Source: Methylovulum sp. (GTDB lineage Bacteria > Pseudomonadota > Gammaproteobacteria > Methylococcales > Methylomonadaceae). Taken from it: a DNA stretch of 15,523 bases. Each line of letters starts with the position of its first letter. Within the stretch, counting starts at the first letter, position 1. Positions 1 to 7,396 of the stretch are shown here, piece by piece. The notes under the pieces were generated by a model. That model saw nothing but the letters and a program-made list of their open reading frames with translations, was not told the origin of the DNA and ran no database searches. The stretch spans positions 1 through 15,523 of the forward strand of contig SCST01000161.1 of assembly GCA_004299465.1 (NCBI GenBank). Reading direction: 5' to 3'. The translations under genes were made by a program, and so were the position numbers.

Positions 1-346
1 GCGCAAACCAAAAAACCGATAATGCTGCTATATACCCTGCCAGCAGCGGCAATATTTCTATGCTTGGAAGCTGAAAAATCATTACAAACAGGCCTGCTGT
101 TAATAATAATTTACCCGACTCAGCCAGATAAAAAGAATTTAAAATCTTTCTTGCGTCTTGTCCTGCCGATTTATGTATCCGCAACGCAAAATACAGATTT
201 GGAATAAAAGCAGCTAAGCCACCTAAAGCAGAAGACAAGGCCTTGTGCCCGCCGCCTGCAATACCGAAACCGGCAACCACTACGACGATCACCGCTACTT
301 GATAAGCTAGTACTTTACTTACAGCAGGCGACCTCCACTCTGTCAC
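1..346 (-). CDS. atpI: ATP synthase protein I (AtpI), partial at left edge
   Basis: Small membrane protein encoded first in bacterial atp operons, thought to help assemble the c-ring of F1Fo ATP synthase in the inner membrane. The frame is open from position 346 to the window edge (115 codons) and reads VTEWRSPAVSKVLAYQ, then hydrophobic segments VAVIVVVVAGFGIAGG and LLLTAGLFVMIF. The family-typical GGLAAFIPNLYFALRI lies near residues 39-54, with LAESGKLLLTAG further on. The frame has no ATG near its 5' end. The GTG at 346 was chosen because GGAG sits six bases upstream and a well-placed promoter lies at 375-403; TTG codons just upstream are alternatives. AtpI is usually about 125-130 residues, so little is missing. 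The remaining atp genes would be expected just beyond the left edge. The identification is from remembered family pattern, not a search. Confidence 0.78.
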   Translation of the reverse strand, partial: MTEWRSPAVSKVLAYQVAVIVVVVAGFGIAGGGHKALSSALGGLAAFIPNLYFALRIHKSAGQDARKILNSFYLAESGKLLLTAGLFVMIFQLPSIEILPLLAGYIAALSVFWFA

Positions 347-374
347 GCTCAACTCCAACCATAAAATTTGAAGG

Positions 375-403
375 ATTATAACGACCGAGATCCATTAAAT
401 CAA
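375..403 (-). promoter_or_regulatory. Probable sigma70 promoter of the atp operon
   Basis: On the minus strand TTGATT (398-403) and a perfect TATAAT (375-380) are separated by 17 bp. Transcription would start near 367, about 20 nt before the GTG start of atpI. The spacing, the perfect -10 and the position directly before atpI support the call. Confidence 0.65.
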
Positions 404-502
404 GGTTAACCCCCAATATCCCATGAAATTAATATGCTTATTCGCCGGCCCGATTTTAGATTTCAACGCCCGCGATTAGCGCCGGTTAATGCTTCCGCAT
501 CT

Positions 503-531
503 TTGAGTAAGCGATAAGATTGTGACATTAT
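503..531 (+). promoter_or_regulatory. Possible promoter of the DUF2797 gene
   Basis: TTGAGT (503-508) and CATTAT (526-531) are 17 bp apart on the plus strand, each matching the sigma70 consensus at four of six bases. The predicted start would leave a leader of about 27 nt before the ATG at 567. This is a weak match and is offered only as the best candidate in the 220-bp divergent gap. Confidence 0.3.
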
Positions 532-566
532 AGCAATAATTACCAACTTACTTAGAGGAATCCAAC

Positions 567-1382
567 ATGCAGGGACAATTAAAAAAAATGTACAGTTACC
601 TGGGCGCCCCCGTCCAGTACGAATTACCGCTAAACAACCAGAAAATCGCACTTAACCCGTTAATCGGCAAATCGATAAAACTGCACTATACGGGCCGCAT
701 ATTTTGCGTACACTGCAATAAAGCGATAAAAAAAAGTTACAATCAAGGTTATTGCTATCCTTGTTTTATCTCATTAGCCCAATGCGATATGTGCATTATG
801 AGACCGCACACTTGCCACTATGCAGCCGGCACATGCAGGGAGCCTGTATGGGGAGAAGAATTTTGTTTTCAGCCGCATTTTGTTTACCTTGCCAACTCCG
901 GCGACATCAAAGTCGGCATTACCCGCCACACGCAAACACCAACTCGCTGGATAGACCAAGGCGCAGAGCAGGCATTGCCGATATTTAGGACGCAGTCACG
1001 GCATATTTCAGGGCTAATTGAAATTGCAATTAGCCAACATATCAGCGACAAGACCAACTGGCAGAAAATGCTTAAAAACCAAGCGCCATCGATAGACTTG
1101 AAAGCAAAACGCGATATCCTGATAGCGGCATGCAGGACGGATATGGAGGAAATTACGCAACAATTTGGACAGCAGGCTGCTGAATTCCTGGCTGATGAGC
1201 AGGTAGTGGATATACATTTTCCCGTGACCCATTACCCTACGAAGATTAAATCATTGTGCCTGATAAAAACACCGGAAATATCCGGCGTCCTGCTCGGCAT
1301 CAAGGGACAATACGTATTGCTCGATACCGGGGTCCTTAATATCAGGAAATATACCGGTTACGAAATTGAGTTCTCGGTATAA
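567..1382 (+). CDS. DUF2797 domain protein with zinc-ribbon-like cysteines
   Basis: 271 residues, about full length for DUF2797 proteins, whose function is unknown to me. The N-terminal half is cysteine rich, with C47-x2-C50, C63-x2-C66 and C73-x2-C76 followed by C83, C90 and C100. This suggests one or two structural metal sites. Residues 106-131 contain VYLAN, VGITR and an Arg-Trp pair (R127), followed by a glutamate at 152 in IEIAIS. That pattern resembles the core of GIY-YIG/T5orf172-type nuclease domains, which is my inference. The ATG at 567 is preceded by GAGGA with a seven-base gap, a good ribosome binding site. The gene stands alone, divergent from atpI and convergent with the Roadblock gene. 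There is no signal peptide or membrane span, so a cytoplasmic location is likely. Confidence 0.8.
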   Translation: MQGQLKKMYSYLGAPVQYELPLNNQKIALNPLIGKSIKLHYTGRIFCVHCNKAIKKSYNQGYCYPCFISLAQCDMCIMRPHTCHYAAGTCREPVWGEEFCFQPHFVYLANSGDIKVGITRHTQTPTRWIDQGAEQALPIFRTQSRHISGLIEIAISQHISDKTNWQKMLKNQAPSIDLKAKRDILIAACRTDMEEITQQFGQQAAEFLADEQVVDIHFPVTHYPTKIKSLCLIKTPEISGVLLGIKGQYVLLDTGVLNIRKYTGYEIEFSV

Positions 1383-1433
1383 ATGGATACCAGACAAGCT
1401 GTCGACGTGCAAAACACCCTAATAACAGGCGCC

Positions 1434-1459
1434 GCCGCTTGTGATAAACGGCAGTTTTT
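1434..1459 (+). terminator. Weak candidate terminator after the DUF2797 gene
   Basis: GCCG and CGGC arms plus two inner A-T pairs form a short imperfect hairpin followed by AGTTTTT. It lies about 50 nt past the stop codon at 1382. The stem is short and interrupted by a mismatch, so the call is tentative. Confidence 0.3.
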
Positions 1460-1482
1460 GTCGAAAAACCGCAACCAGCGAA

Positions 1483-1845
1483 TTACAAGAATTCAGCAAT
1501 GCTCGCCGCCGCCCGCTTCACATCGAGAAAAATAAGCCCCAGTTTGGCATTAGGTTTTGCGAGCACTGTTAAAACGGATTCCGCACCGGCATATGTCATC
1601 AAGACATAGCCATGAGCGCCTTTGATCAAGACCTGCTCCAGCGCTCCCCTTGCCAACTCCTGGGCGGTTCTATCCCCCAACGAAAGCATTGCCGCACTCA
1701 TCGCCCCCACTCGATCCTCATCCATTGAAGCAGGTAAAACCGATGCTATCATCAGGCCATCGGTTGATATGATACCCGATGCTTCAATATCAGCCGATGT
1801 ACCATTAAGCTCCGTCAATACAGAAGTTAACATATTTGCACGCAT
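1483..1845 (-). CDS. Roadblock/LC7 domain protein
   Basis: 120 residues, the whole length being one Roadblock/LC7 (longin-like) domain. Typical elements are an N-terminal helix (LTSVLTELN), the strand pair GIISTDGLMIASVLP, a central helix with MSAAMLSLGDRTAQELARG and C-terminal strands VLIKGAHGYVLMTYAG and VLTVLAKPNAKLGLIFLDV. In bacteria these proteins act as homodimeric scaffolds or regulators of small Ras-like GTPases of the MglA type, often from the same operon. No GTPase gene of that kind is adjacent here, so the partner is unknown. The start at 1845 has a weak purine stretch (GACGAG) upstream; Met5 is a possible alternative start. It has no signal peptide and is presumably cytoplasmic. 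Confidence 0.8.
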   Translation of the reverse strand: MRANMLTSVLTELNGTSADIEASGIISTDGLMIASVLPASMDEDRVGAMSAAMLSLGDRTAQELARGALEQVLIKGAHGYVLMTYAGAESVLTVLAKPNAKLGLIFLDVKRAAASIAEFL

Positions 1846-2022
1846 AGTAATCTCGTCTTTTCTTTAAAATATAGGGTAAAAAGGTGACATCCAGATTCAT
1901 TTTAACCGCAGGCCAACCCTCACAACGACCTTTTTAACGGGATCCGGCTATAGGCGCTACATCCAGAGAGTTAGCCAAGCCGGATTGCGAAATACCGGCA
2001 ACCCGGCCTGGTGCATCATAAC

Positions 2023-3651
2023 TTAATAAATAACTTTCCGGTCTTTAAGCACGCTGTAAATCTCATCGATAGACAGCTTGTCGACATCAAAACTGATGTC
2101 CGCCAGCTCGGCATTACTGTTTAAACACAAGCAAATCAATCCTGCGTTCTTGATGGCCCGGATAAGCTCGGCAGCGTCTTCGGCTTCCAACACGGTTGTT
2201 GCGTGACCGTTATCAAATAATTTTCTTTCCAATTGATAAGCAATCGCTTGACTGTTTGCCCCGGTTAATAAAACAGCGGTCGCAGTCTGGCTGAACCGGG
2301 CTGCGCGCTCTTCAACACTCACAGACTGTTGAATCTCATCATCCGTGGCGCCGGTAATCATGCCGGCGCCCACCGTACCGTTGGTCAAGCGGTCAATAAT
2401 GATAAACGATCCGGTACCGCGACTGGTTTTATAAGGATCGAATACCACCGGCGCATTGACCGAAACCGTGCAGCAACCAATTTCATTGAGCTGTAATTCG
2501 TTGGCATCATGATGCTCCAGCGTATTGACATCAATCCTGTGATGGATCATTGAGACAGAACCGGAAACACTGCGGGTTGCTAACTTAATGATGTATTGGC
2601 GGCCCGGCGTCAAGGCTTTTTCAGTCATCCAGACGATATTGGCCTTGAACTTGTCGGCCACAGTTGCCGGTGTTTGCTCTGTGCCGATAATCATATCGCC
2701 GCGACTGATATCGATCTCGTCCTCCAATGTCAACGTGACGGCCATCGGCGGGAATGCTTCATCGAGTTCACCATCATAAGTGACGATCGCTTTGATTTTG
2801 CTGCTTTTACCCGACGGCAATGCAGTAATCGGGTCGCCTTTCCGAAAAATACCGGAGGCAACAGTGCCGCAAAAACCACGAAAATCAAGGTTAGGCCGGT
2901 TGACAAATTGCACAGGGAAACGGGCATTCGTGAAATTGCGGTCATTGACAATCTTGACGCTATTCAGCGCTTCCATCATCGGCACACCGGTAAACCAGCG
3001 CATATTCTCACTGGGGTTGACGACATTATCGCCGTCTAATGCAGACATCGGAATAAAATAAATATCATGTAAATCAAGCGATTCCGTAAATTTCAGGTAA
3101 TCCTGCCTGATTTTATTGAAAACCTCTTCGCTGTAATCAACCAAATCCATCTTGTTGATCGCGACGATAATGTGCTGGATGCCCAATAGGGAAGCAATAA
3201 AGCTGTGTCGTTTTGTTTGAGTCTGTACGCCGTAACGGGCATCAATCAGGATGATCGCCAAATCGCAAGTCGAAGCCCCGGTCGCCATGTTACGCGTATA
3301 TTGTTCATGTCCCGGCGTGTCGGCGATGATAAATTTACGTGTGGCAGTAGAAAAATAGCGATACGCAACGTCGATAGTGATGCCTTGCTCACGCTCCGCC
3401 TGCAAACCGTCAACCAGTAAGGCCAAGTCAATTTTGCCTGCGCCGGTGGTGCCGGATTTAGCGCTGTCAGCCTGGACCGCCGCCAACTGGTCTTCATAAA
3501 TCATTTTAGAGTCGTGCAGCAAACGGCCGATAAGCGTACTTTTGCCGTCATCGACATTGCCGCAGGTTAAAAAACGTAATAATTCCTTGCGCTCATGCTG
3601 CGCCAGATAAGCATTAATATCGGTACTGATTAAATCGGATTGGTGGGACAT
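2023..3651 (-). CDS. cysN: Sulfate adenylyltransferase subunit 1 (CysN) with vestigial APS-kinase-like tail
   Basis: GTPase subunit of the CysDN ATP sulfurylase. GTP hydrolysis drives formation of adenosine 5'-phosphosulfate (APS) from ATP and sulfate in cytoplasmic sulfate assimilation. The GTPase motifs are intact: GNVDDGKST at residues 31-39, QGITIDVAYRYF at 89-100, DTPGHEQYTRNM at 111-122 and NKMD at 166-169. EF-Tu-like beta-barrel domains follow and end near residue 432 (TVGAGMI). Usual CysN is about 475 residues; this one is 542. The extra tail (433-542) begins like the APS kinase domain of CysNC fusions (AARFSQ, AVLLTG, LERKLFDNGHATTVLEAED). However, the P-loop position reads GANSQAIA and the region between the P-loop and AGLICL is greatly shortened. 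The tail therefore should not bind ATP. The gene lies 48 bp downstream of cysD on the same strand, so the two are probably co-transcribed. Confidence 0.95.
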   Translation of the reverse strand: MSHQSDLISTDINAYLAQHERKELLRFLTCGNVDDGKSTLIGRLLHDSKMIYEDQLAAVQADSAKSGTTGAGKIDLALLVDGLQAEREQGITIDVAYRYFSTATRKFIIADTPGHEQYTRNMATGASTCDLAIILIDARYGVQTQTKRHSFIASLLGIQHIIVAINKMDLVDYSEEVFNKIRQDYLKFTESLDLHDIYFIPMSALDGDNVVNPSENMRWFTGVPMMEALNSVKIVNDRNFTNARFPVQFVNRPNLDFRGFCGTVASGIFRKGDPITALPSGKSSKIKAIVTYDGELDEAFPPMAVTLTLEDEIDISRGDMIIGTEQTPATVADKFKANIVWMTEKALTPGRQYIIKLATRSVSGSVSMIHHRIDVNTLEHHDANELQLNEIGCCTVSVNAPVVFDPYKTSRGTGSFIIIDRLTNGTVGAGMITGATDDEIQQSVSVEERAARFSQTATAVLLTGANSQAIAYQLERKLFDNGHATTVLEAEDAAELIRAIKNAGLICLCLNSNAELADISFDVDKLSIDEIYSVLKDRKVIY

Positions 3652-3699
3652 AGTAATTCTCTGAGTGCGGTTATGATTGACGAGTGACAGTGGCGTATT

Positions 3700-4608
3700 T
3701 TAAAAATATCCTTCACGCTTTTTCTGTTCCATAGAACCTGACTGGTCATGATCGATCAAGCGTCCTTGACGCTCAGAGGTGGTCGTCAACAACATTTCCT
3801 GAATGATTTCCGGTAACGTCGTTGCCGTAGATTCAACTGCACCTGTCAACGGATAACAGCCCAATGTCCGGAAACGCACCATTTTCATTTCAATTTTATC
3901 ATCCGGCCCGATAGGCATACGCTCATCATCGACCATGATCAGCATGCCGTCTTTTTCAACGACAGGACGCTCTTTGGCAAAATACAATGGTACGATCGGG
4001 ATGTTCTCCAGGTGGATGTATTGCCAAATATCCAGTTCCGTCCAGTTGGACAAAGGAAAGACACGAATGCTTTCGCCCTTATCTATCCTGCCGTTATAAA
4101 TATTCCATAATTCGGGACGCTGGTTTTTAGGATCCCAACGATGATTCTTGTCACGGAACGAGTAGACGCGCTCTTTCGCACGGGATTTTTCTTCATCGCG
4201 CCGGGCGCCGCCGAAAGCCGCATCGAACTGATATTTATCCAAAGCCTGTTTGAGGCCGTCGGTTTTCATCACATCCGTGTGTTTTTTGCTGCCGTGCGTA
4301 AAAGGCCCTATGCCTTGTTCAACACCATCCTGATTAATATGCACCAGCAATTCCCAACCGAGGTCTTTTACCATTTGGTCACGAAATTCAATCATTTCCT
4401 TAAATTTCCAGGTCGTATCGACGTGCATCAGCGGAAACGGAGGGGTGCCGGGATAAAAGGCTTTCTTGGTCAGATGCAGCATAACCGCCGAGTCTTTACC
4501 CACAGAATACAACATCACAGGACGTTCAAATTCAGCGGCGACTTCACGGATAATATGAATGCTCTCAGCTTCCAGCTGTTTAAGATGGGTTAATTTATAG
4601 TCAGTCAT
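3700..4608 (-). CDS. cysD: Sulfate adenylyltransferase subunit 2 (CysD)
   Basis: Catalytic subunit of ATP sulfurylase, making APS from ATP and sulfate together with the CysN GTPase. It belongs to the PP-loop/PAPS-reductase ATP pyrophosphatase family, with SVGKDS at residues 35-40. Other family blocks are HVDTTWKF, the basic stretch RRDEEKSRAKER and the conserved C-terminal end KKREGYF. With the start at 4608 (MTDYKLTHLKQLEAE) the protein is 302 residues, the standard CysD length and start. The frame is open further to an ATG at 4665, but the extra 19 residues do not look conserved and the outer start has no clear Shine-Dalgarno sequence. A GGA lies about eight bases before the 4608 ATG. It is followed after 48 bp by cysN, and no cysH or sulfate transporter gene is seen nearby. 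Confidence 0.95.
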   Translation of the reverse strand: MTDYKLTHLKQLEAESIHIIREVAAEFERPVMLYSVGKDSAVMLHLTKKAFYPGTPPFPLMHVDTTWKFKEMIEFRDQMVKDLGWELLVHINQDGVEQGIGPFTHGSKKHTDVMKTDGLKQALDKYQFDAAFGGARRDEEKSRAKERVYSFRDKNHRWDPKNQRPELWNIYNGRIDKGESIRVFPLSNWTELDIWQYIHLENIPIVPLYFAKERPVVEKDGMLIMVDDERMPIGPDDKIEMKMVRFRTLGCYPLTGAVESTATTLPEIIQEMLLTTTSERQGRLIDHDQSGSMEQKKREGYF

Positions 4609-4734
4609 TAAAAAATCCATAGGGTTTGGGATAGCACAGTACGTGCCGGCATGTATATTAAGCACATAATCTGCTTGCTATTCTAATTTGAAGGGGCTGC
4701 TAATACCAGCTATCTCTCGAGTTTCAGGTTTCGC

Positions 4735-6096
4735 TCAAGCAGGTGTAGCGAGTGCATTTTGCAGCCGTTGATAGATTCCGCCGAAGCTGCCGTTACTCAT
4801 TAACACGAAATGCCCGCCATAACGCGCTTCAAGCCGAAGCCGGCTGATGATCTCATCAAGAGACCGGAAAATTTCAATATTACCGGCCTGTTTTTTCAAT
4901 GCGCTTAAATCCCAGCCCATGTTTTCCGGCTGATAAATGATAGCCAGGTCGGCATGATGCAGCGATTTAGCCAGGGTTTCGGTATGCACGCCCATGCGCA
5001 TCGTGTTGGAGCGCGGCTCTACGACGGCAATGATGCGCCCAGCCCCCACCTGTTTACGCAAACCGTCCAAGGTTGTCGCTATAGCCGTCGGATGATGGGC
5101 AAAATCGTCATATAGCGTCACGCCATTAATCGCCGCAATCACTTCCATGCGCCGCTTGACGCTCTTGAATTGCGCCAGCGCGGCTATCGCATCGGCAGGA
5201 GCGATGCCGGCATGCGCTGCCGCGGCAATGGCGGATAGCGCATTGCTGACATTATGTACACCAGTCAATGGCCAGTCGACGCAGCCCTGCTCCCGTCCAT
5301 CAAAAAATACGCTGAACCGGCTGCCGTCAGGCCTGATCATCTCGGCATTCCATTGCGCACCGGAATTAACCGAGGTTTTGGCAACCCTCGTCCAGCAACC
5401 CATGTTTAACACGTCATTAATAGCCGCGTCGGACTCAGGGCAGATAATCAAGCCATTACCCGGCACCGTCCTGACCAAGTGATGAAACTGCTTTTTTATC
5501 GCATCCAAATCAGGGAAAATATCGGCATGATCGAATTCAAGGTTATTCAATATCGCGGTACGCGGCCGGTAATGAACAAATTTTGAGCGTTTATCAAAAA
5601 ATGCCGAATCGTATTCATCGGCTTCTATGACAAAAAAACCCGAATTGCCGAGCCGTGCCGAGATACCAAAATTCAACGGAATACCGCCACACAAAAAACC
5701 GCTGTTAATACCGTTATAATCCAGTATCCAGCTCAGCATACTGGTCGTCGTCGTTTTACCGTGCGTACCGGCAACGCCCAGCACCCATTTGTCATGCAGC
5801 ACATGTTCCGCCAGCCACTGCGGACCCGAAACGTATTTCAGGCCTTTATCCAGCACCGCTTCAACTTCCGGGTTACCGCGTGACAACGCATTGCCGATAA
5901 TCACGCAATCGGGATTGCTTGCCAGGTTTTCGGCGCGATAGCCCTCCATTAACCGGATGCCCTGTTCTTCCAATTGTGTGCTCATCGGCGGATAGACGTT
6001 CTGGTCAGAACCGGTAACCTGATAACCCAACTGCCTTGCAAGCAAGGCCAGCCCGCCCATAAATGTCCCGCAAATACCTAAAATATGAATATGCAC
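4735..6096 (-). CDS. mpl: UDP-N-acetylmuramate:L-alanyl-gamma-D-glutamyl-meso-diaminopimelate ligase (Mpl)
   Basis: Cytoplasmic murein-recycling ligase. It joins recovered tripeptide L-Ala-gamma-D-Glu-meso-DAP to UDP-MurNAc using ATP and so bypasses MurC/D/E. The 453 residues match the usual Mpl length of about 450. The N-terminal Rossmann-like motif GICGTFMGGLALLA is Mpl-type. The ATP loop GTHGKTTTT is at 110-118, followed by EADEYD at 158-163, NNLEFDHADIF at 184-194 and the C-terminal DDFAHHPTAI and RSNTMRMG blocks typical of Mur ligases. The start codon is GTG (6094-6096) with AGGA about seven bases upstream. The gene lies 132 bp downstream of the VanZ-like gene and 126 bp upstream of cysD on the same strand. 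A shared transcript is possible but not shown. Confidence 0.96.
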   Translation of the reverse strand: MHIHILGICGTFMGGLALLARQLGYQVTGSDQNVYPPMSTQLEEQGIRLMEGYRAENLASNPDCVIIGNALSRGNPEVEAVLDKGLKYVSGPQWLAEHVLHDKWVLGVAGTHGKTTTTSMLSWILDYNGINSGFLCGGIPLNFGISARLGNSGFFVIEADEYDSAFFDKRSKFVHYRPRTAILNNLEFDHADIFPDLDAIKKQFHHLVRTVPGNGLIICPESDAAINDVLNMGCWTRVAKTSVNSGAQWNAEMIRPDGSRFSVFFDGREQGCVDWPLTGVHNVSNALSAIAAAAHAGIAPADAIAALAQFKSVKRRMEVIAAINGVTLYDDFAHHPTAIATTLDGLRKQVGAGRIIAVVEPRSNTMRMGVHTETLAKSLHHADLAIIYQPENMGWDLSALKKQAGNIEIFRSLDEIISRLRLEARYGGHFVLMSNGSFGGIYQRLQNALATPA

Positions 6097-6228
6097 TGTT
6101 TATCCTGATGACTATACAAGGTTGATTATTTTATCGGCTTGCGATAACGCACGTTTACGCTAAGTTTATCATTGATGCGCCACTGATTGATAAGCCGCGC
6201 CATGCCAACCAAGCCATAATGGTCGACT

Positions 6229-6594
6229 TCATGCCGTTCTGTTACGCTTACCCAAACGTGATAACCCAAACATCGCCAAACCCGCGCCGGCGGTATCGGC
6301 CATCCAATCGGCTATATCGGCGCTACGTCCATCGACAAAAGACTGATGCCATTCATCGGATATGCCGTATAAACTGCACAAGGTAACGCTAAGTAATGCA
6401 AGTATAATAGGTACATTCAACCAATGCCTAAGACAGCGCCAGGCCAGCAGCGCCATAACAAAATAAGCGCCGGCATGATATATCTTGTCCTGGTGGTCAA
6501 ACCACATCGGCGCGCTCAAGGACGCTTGATCGGAAAGCCCATAAATAAACAGGCAATAGCTCAATAACCCTAAAAAATCTACTAATCTCATCAT
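6229..6594 (-). CDS. VanZ-family small membrane protein
   Basis: Predicted inner membrane protein of about 121 residues in the VanZ-like superfamily. The family is named for a teicoplanin-resistance gene; its role in most proteobacteria is unknown. Hydrophobic stretches include FLGLLSYCLFIYGLS near the N-terminus, IYHAGAYFVMALLAW, IILALLSVTLCSLYGISDEWHQSF and a final GAGLAMFGLS. The SDEWHQSFVDGRSADIADWMADTAGA block is the family hallmark. An ATG at 6594 or 6591 was preferred over the ATG at 6633 because AGG precedes it by six bases and the hydrophobic N-terminus then starts directly. This start shares the CATG at 6592-6595 with the divergent DUF455 gene, so the two have no intergenic space. 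mpl follows 132 bp downstream. Confidence 0.82.
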   Translation of the reverse strand: MMRLVDFLGLLSYCLFIYGLSDQASLSAPMWFDHQDKIYHAGAYFVMALLAWRCLRHWLNVPIILALLSVTLCSLYGISDEWHQSFVDGRSADIADWMADTAGAGLAMFGLSRLGKRNRTA

Positions 6595-7396
6595 GGATAA
6601 CCTGTTTGAACTCGCTGAAACCTGCCTGCACAACGCTCCTGTCGACGAAAAACTGGCCTTGACCCACCAAGCCTGGCAACGCCTGCAAAACGGCGAACTA
6701 AGCCTGGATCAGGGTAAGCCGGTCGCTGCGATAACCCAGGTAAGGTTTCCCGAAAAGCCGGAATGGTTGGCACCACGCTTTGTGCCCAAGCGCAAACTGA
6801 CGGCTCCGGGCGGTGTCGCCGCTTTTTTTCATGCCATTGCGCATATCGAATTTGTCGCTATTTACCTGGCATGGGACATTCTTTACCGCTTCCGCGGCCT
6901 GCCCGACGAATTCTATCAGGATTGGCTGCGCATTGCCGACGAAGAAGCCCAACATTTCGAACTGATCAGGGCGCATTTACAGGCGCTGGACACCGCTTAC
7001 GGCGACCTGCCCGCGCACGGCGGTTTATGGGATCTTGCATCGATGACCGCAAATAATTTACCGGCGCGCCTCGCACTGGTCCCGCGCTGCATGGAGGCGC
7101 ACGGACTGGATGTAACCCCCGGCATTATCGCCAGGTTCAAAAAACTGGGCGACACGGTCAGCATAAGCATACTGGATCGCATCTTGGCGGATGAAATCGG
7201 CCATGTTGAACGCGGCTCGTACTGGTTCAGCAAAGTCTGCCGACAACAAGGCCGGGAACCCGAAGCCGAATACCGGCGATTACTTGCCCAATATTACCAG
7301 GGCGGCAAACCAAAAGGTCCTTTTAACCGGGAAATGCGTATAATTGCGGGCTTCTCAAATGCTGAGTTAGACTGGTTGGAAACACAATCGCCATGA
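6593..7396 (+). CDS. DUF455 ferritin-like di-metal protein
   Basis: 267 residues, a full-length DUF455 (COG2833) protein with a ferritin-like four-helix core. Candidate di-iron ligands are all visible: E86 in HIEF, E118-x2-H121 in EEAQHF, E168 in MEAHGLD and E201-x2-H204 in DEIGHVE. This is the four-Glu, two-His pattern of carboxylate-bridged di-iron proteins. The biochemical role of the family is not known to me; related ferritin-like proteins are oxidases, hydroxylases or stores. There is no good Shine-Dalgarno sequence before the ATG at 6593, but the N-terminus (LFELAETCLHNAPVDEKLAL) aligns with the usual family start. The stop overlaps the NnrS start by 4 nt (ATGA), which suggests translational coupling. 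No signal peptide, so probably cytoplasmic. Confidence 0.88.
   Translation: MDNLFELAETCLHNAPVDEKLALTHQAWQRLQNGELSLDQGKPVAAITQVRFPEKPEWLAPRFVPKRKLTAPGGVAAFFHAIAHIEFVAIYLAWDILYRFRGLPDEFYQDWLRIADEEAQHFELIRAHLQALDTAYGDLPAHGGLWDLASMTANNLPARLALVPRCMEAHGLDVTPGIIARFKKLGDTVSISILDRILADEIGHVERGSYWFSKVCRQQGREPEAEYRRLLAQYYQGGKPKGPFNREMRIIAGFSNAELDWLETQSP

Noticed and set aside
138..142. LNGGH in place of LSGGQ in the ABC ATPase (residue numbers, gene at 13118-13858) as evidence of inactivity
   Set aside because: All other ATPase motifs are intact and I associate this variant with the PQQ-linked ABC family, so it is probably normal for the subfamily.
22..207. Plus-strand reading frame of 61 codons at the left edge
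   Set aside because: It lies antisense to the AtpI-like frame, which has family-typical sequence, spans and a promoter; the plus-strand protein has no recognisable features.
4141..4593. 150-codon plus-strand frame
   Set aside because: It is antisense to conserved cysD, whose motifs are intact; no family resemblance on the plus strand.
4609..4665. Upstream ATG adding 19 residues to CysD
   Set aside because: The added residues are not CysD-like, no Shine-Dalgarno sequence precedes the ATG, and the 4608 start gives the usual CysD N-terminus and length.
6097..6300. Alternative minus-strand frame ending about 30 bp before mpl, with a protein-like tail (LINQWRINDKLSVNVRYRKP)
   Set aside because: Upstream it runs inside the VanZ-like gene with no start codon context or homologous domain, and the VanZ-like protein is complete in its own frame. 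A chance open stretch is more likely.
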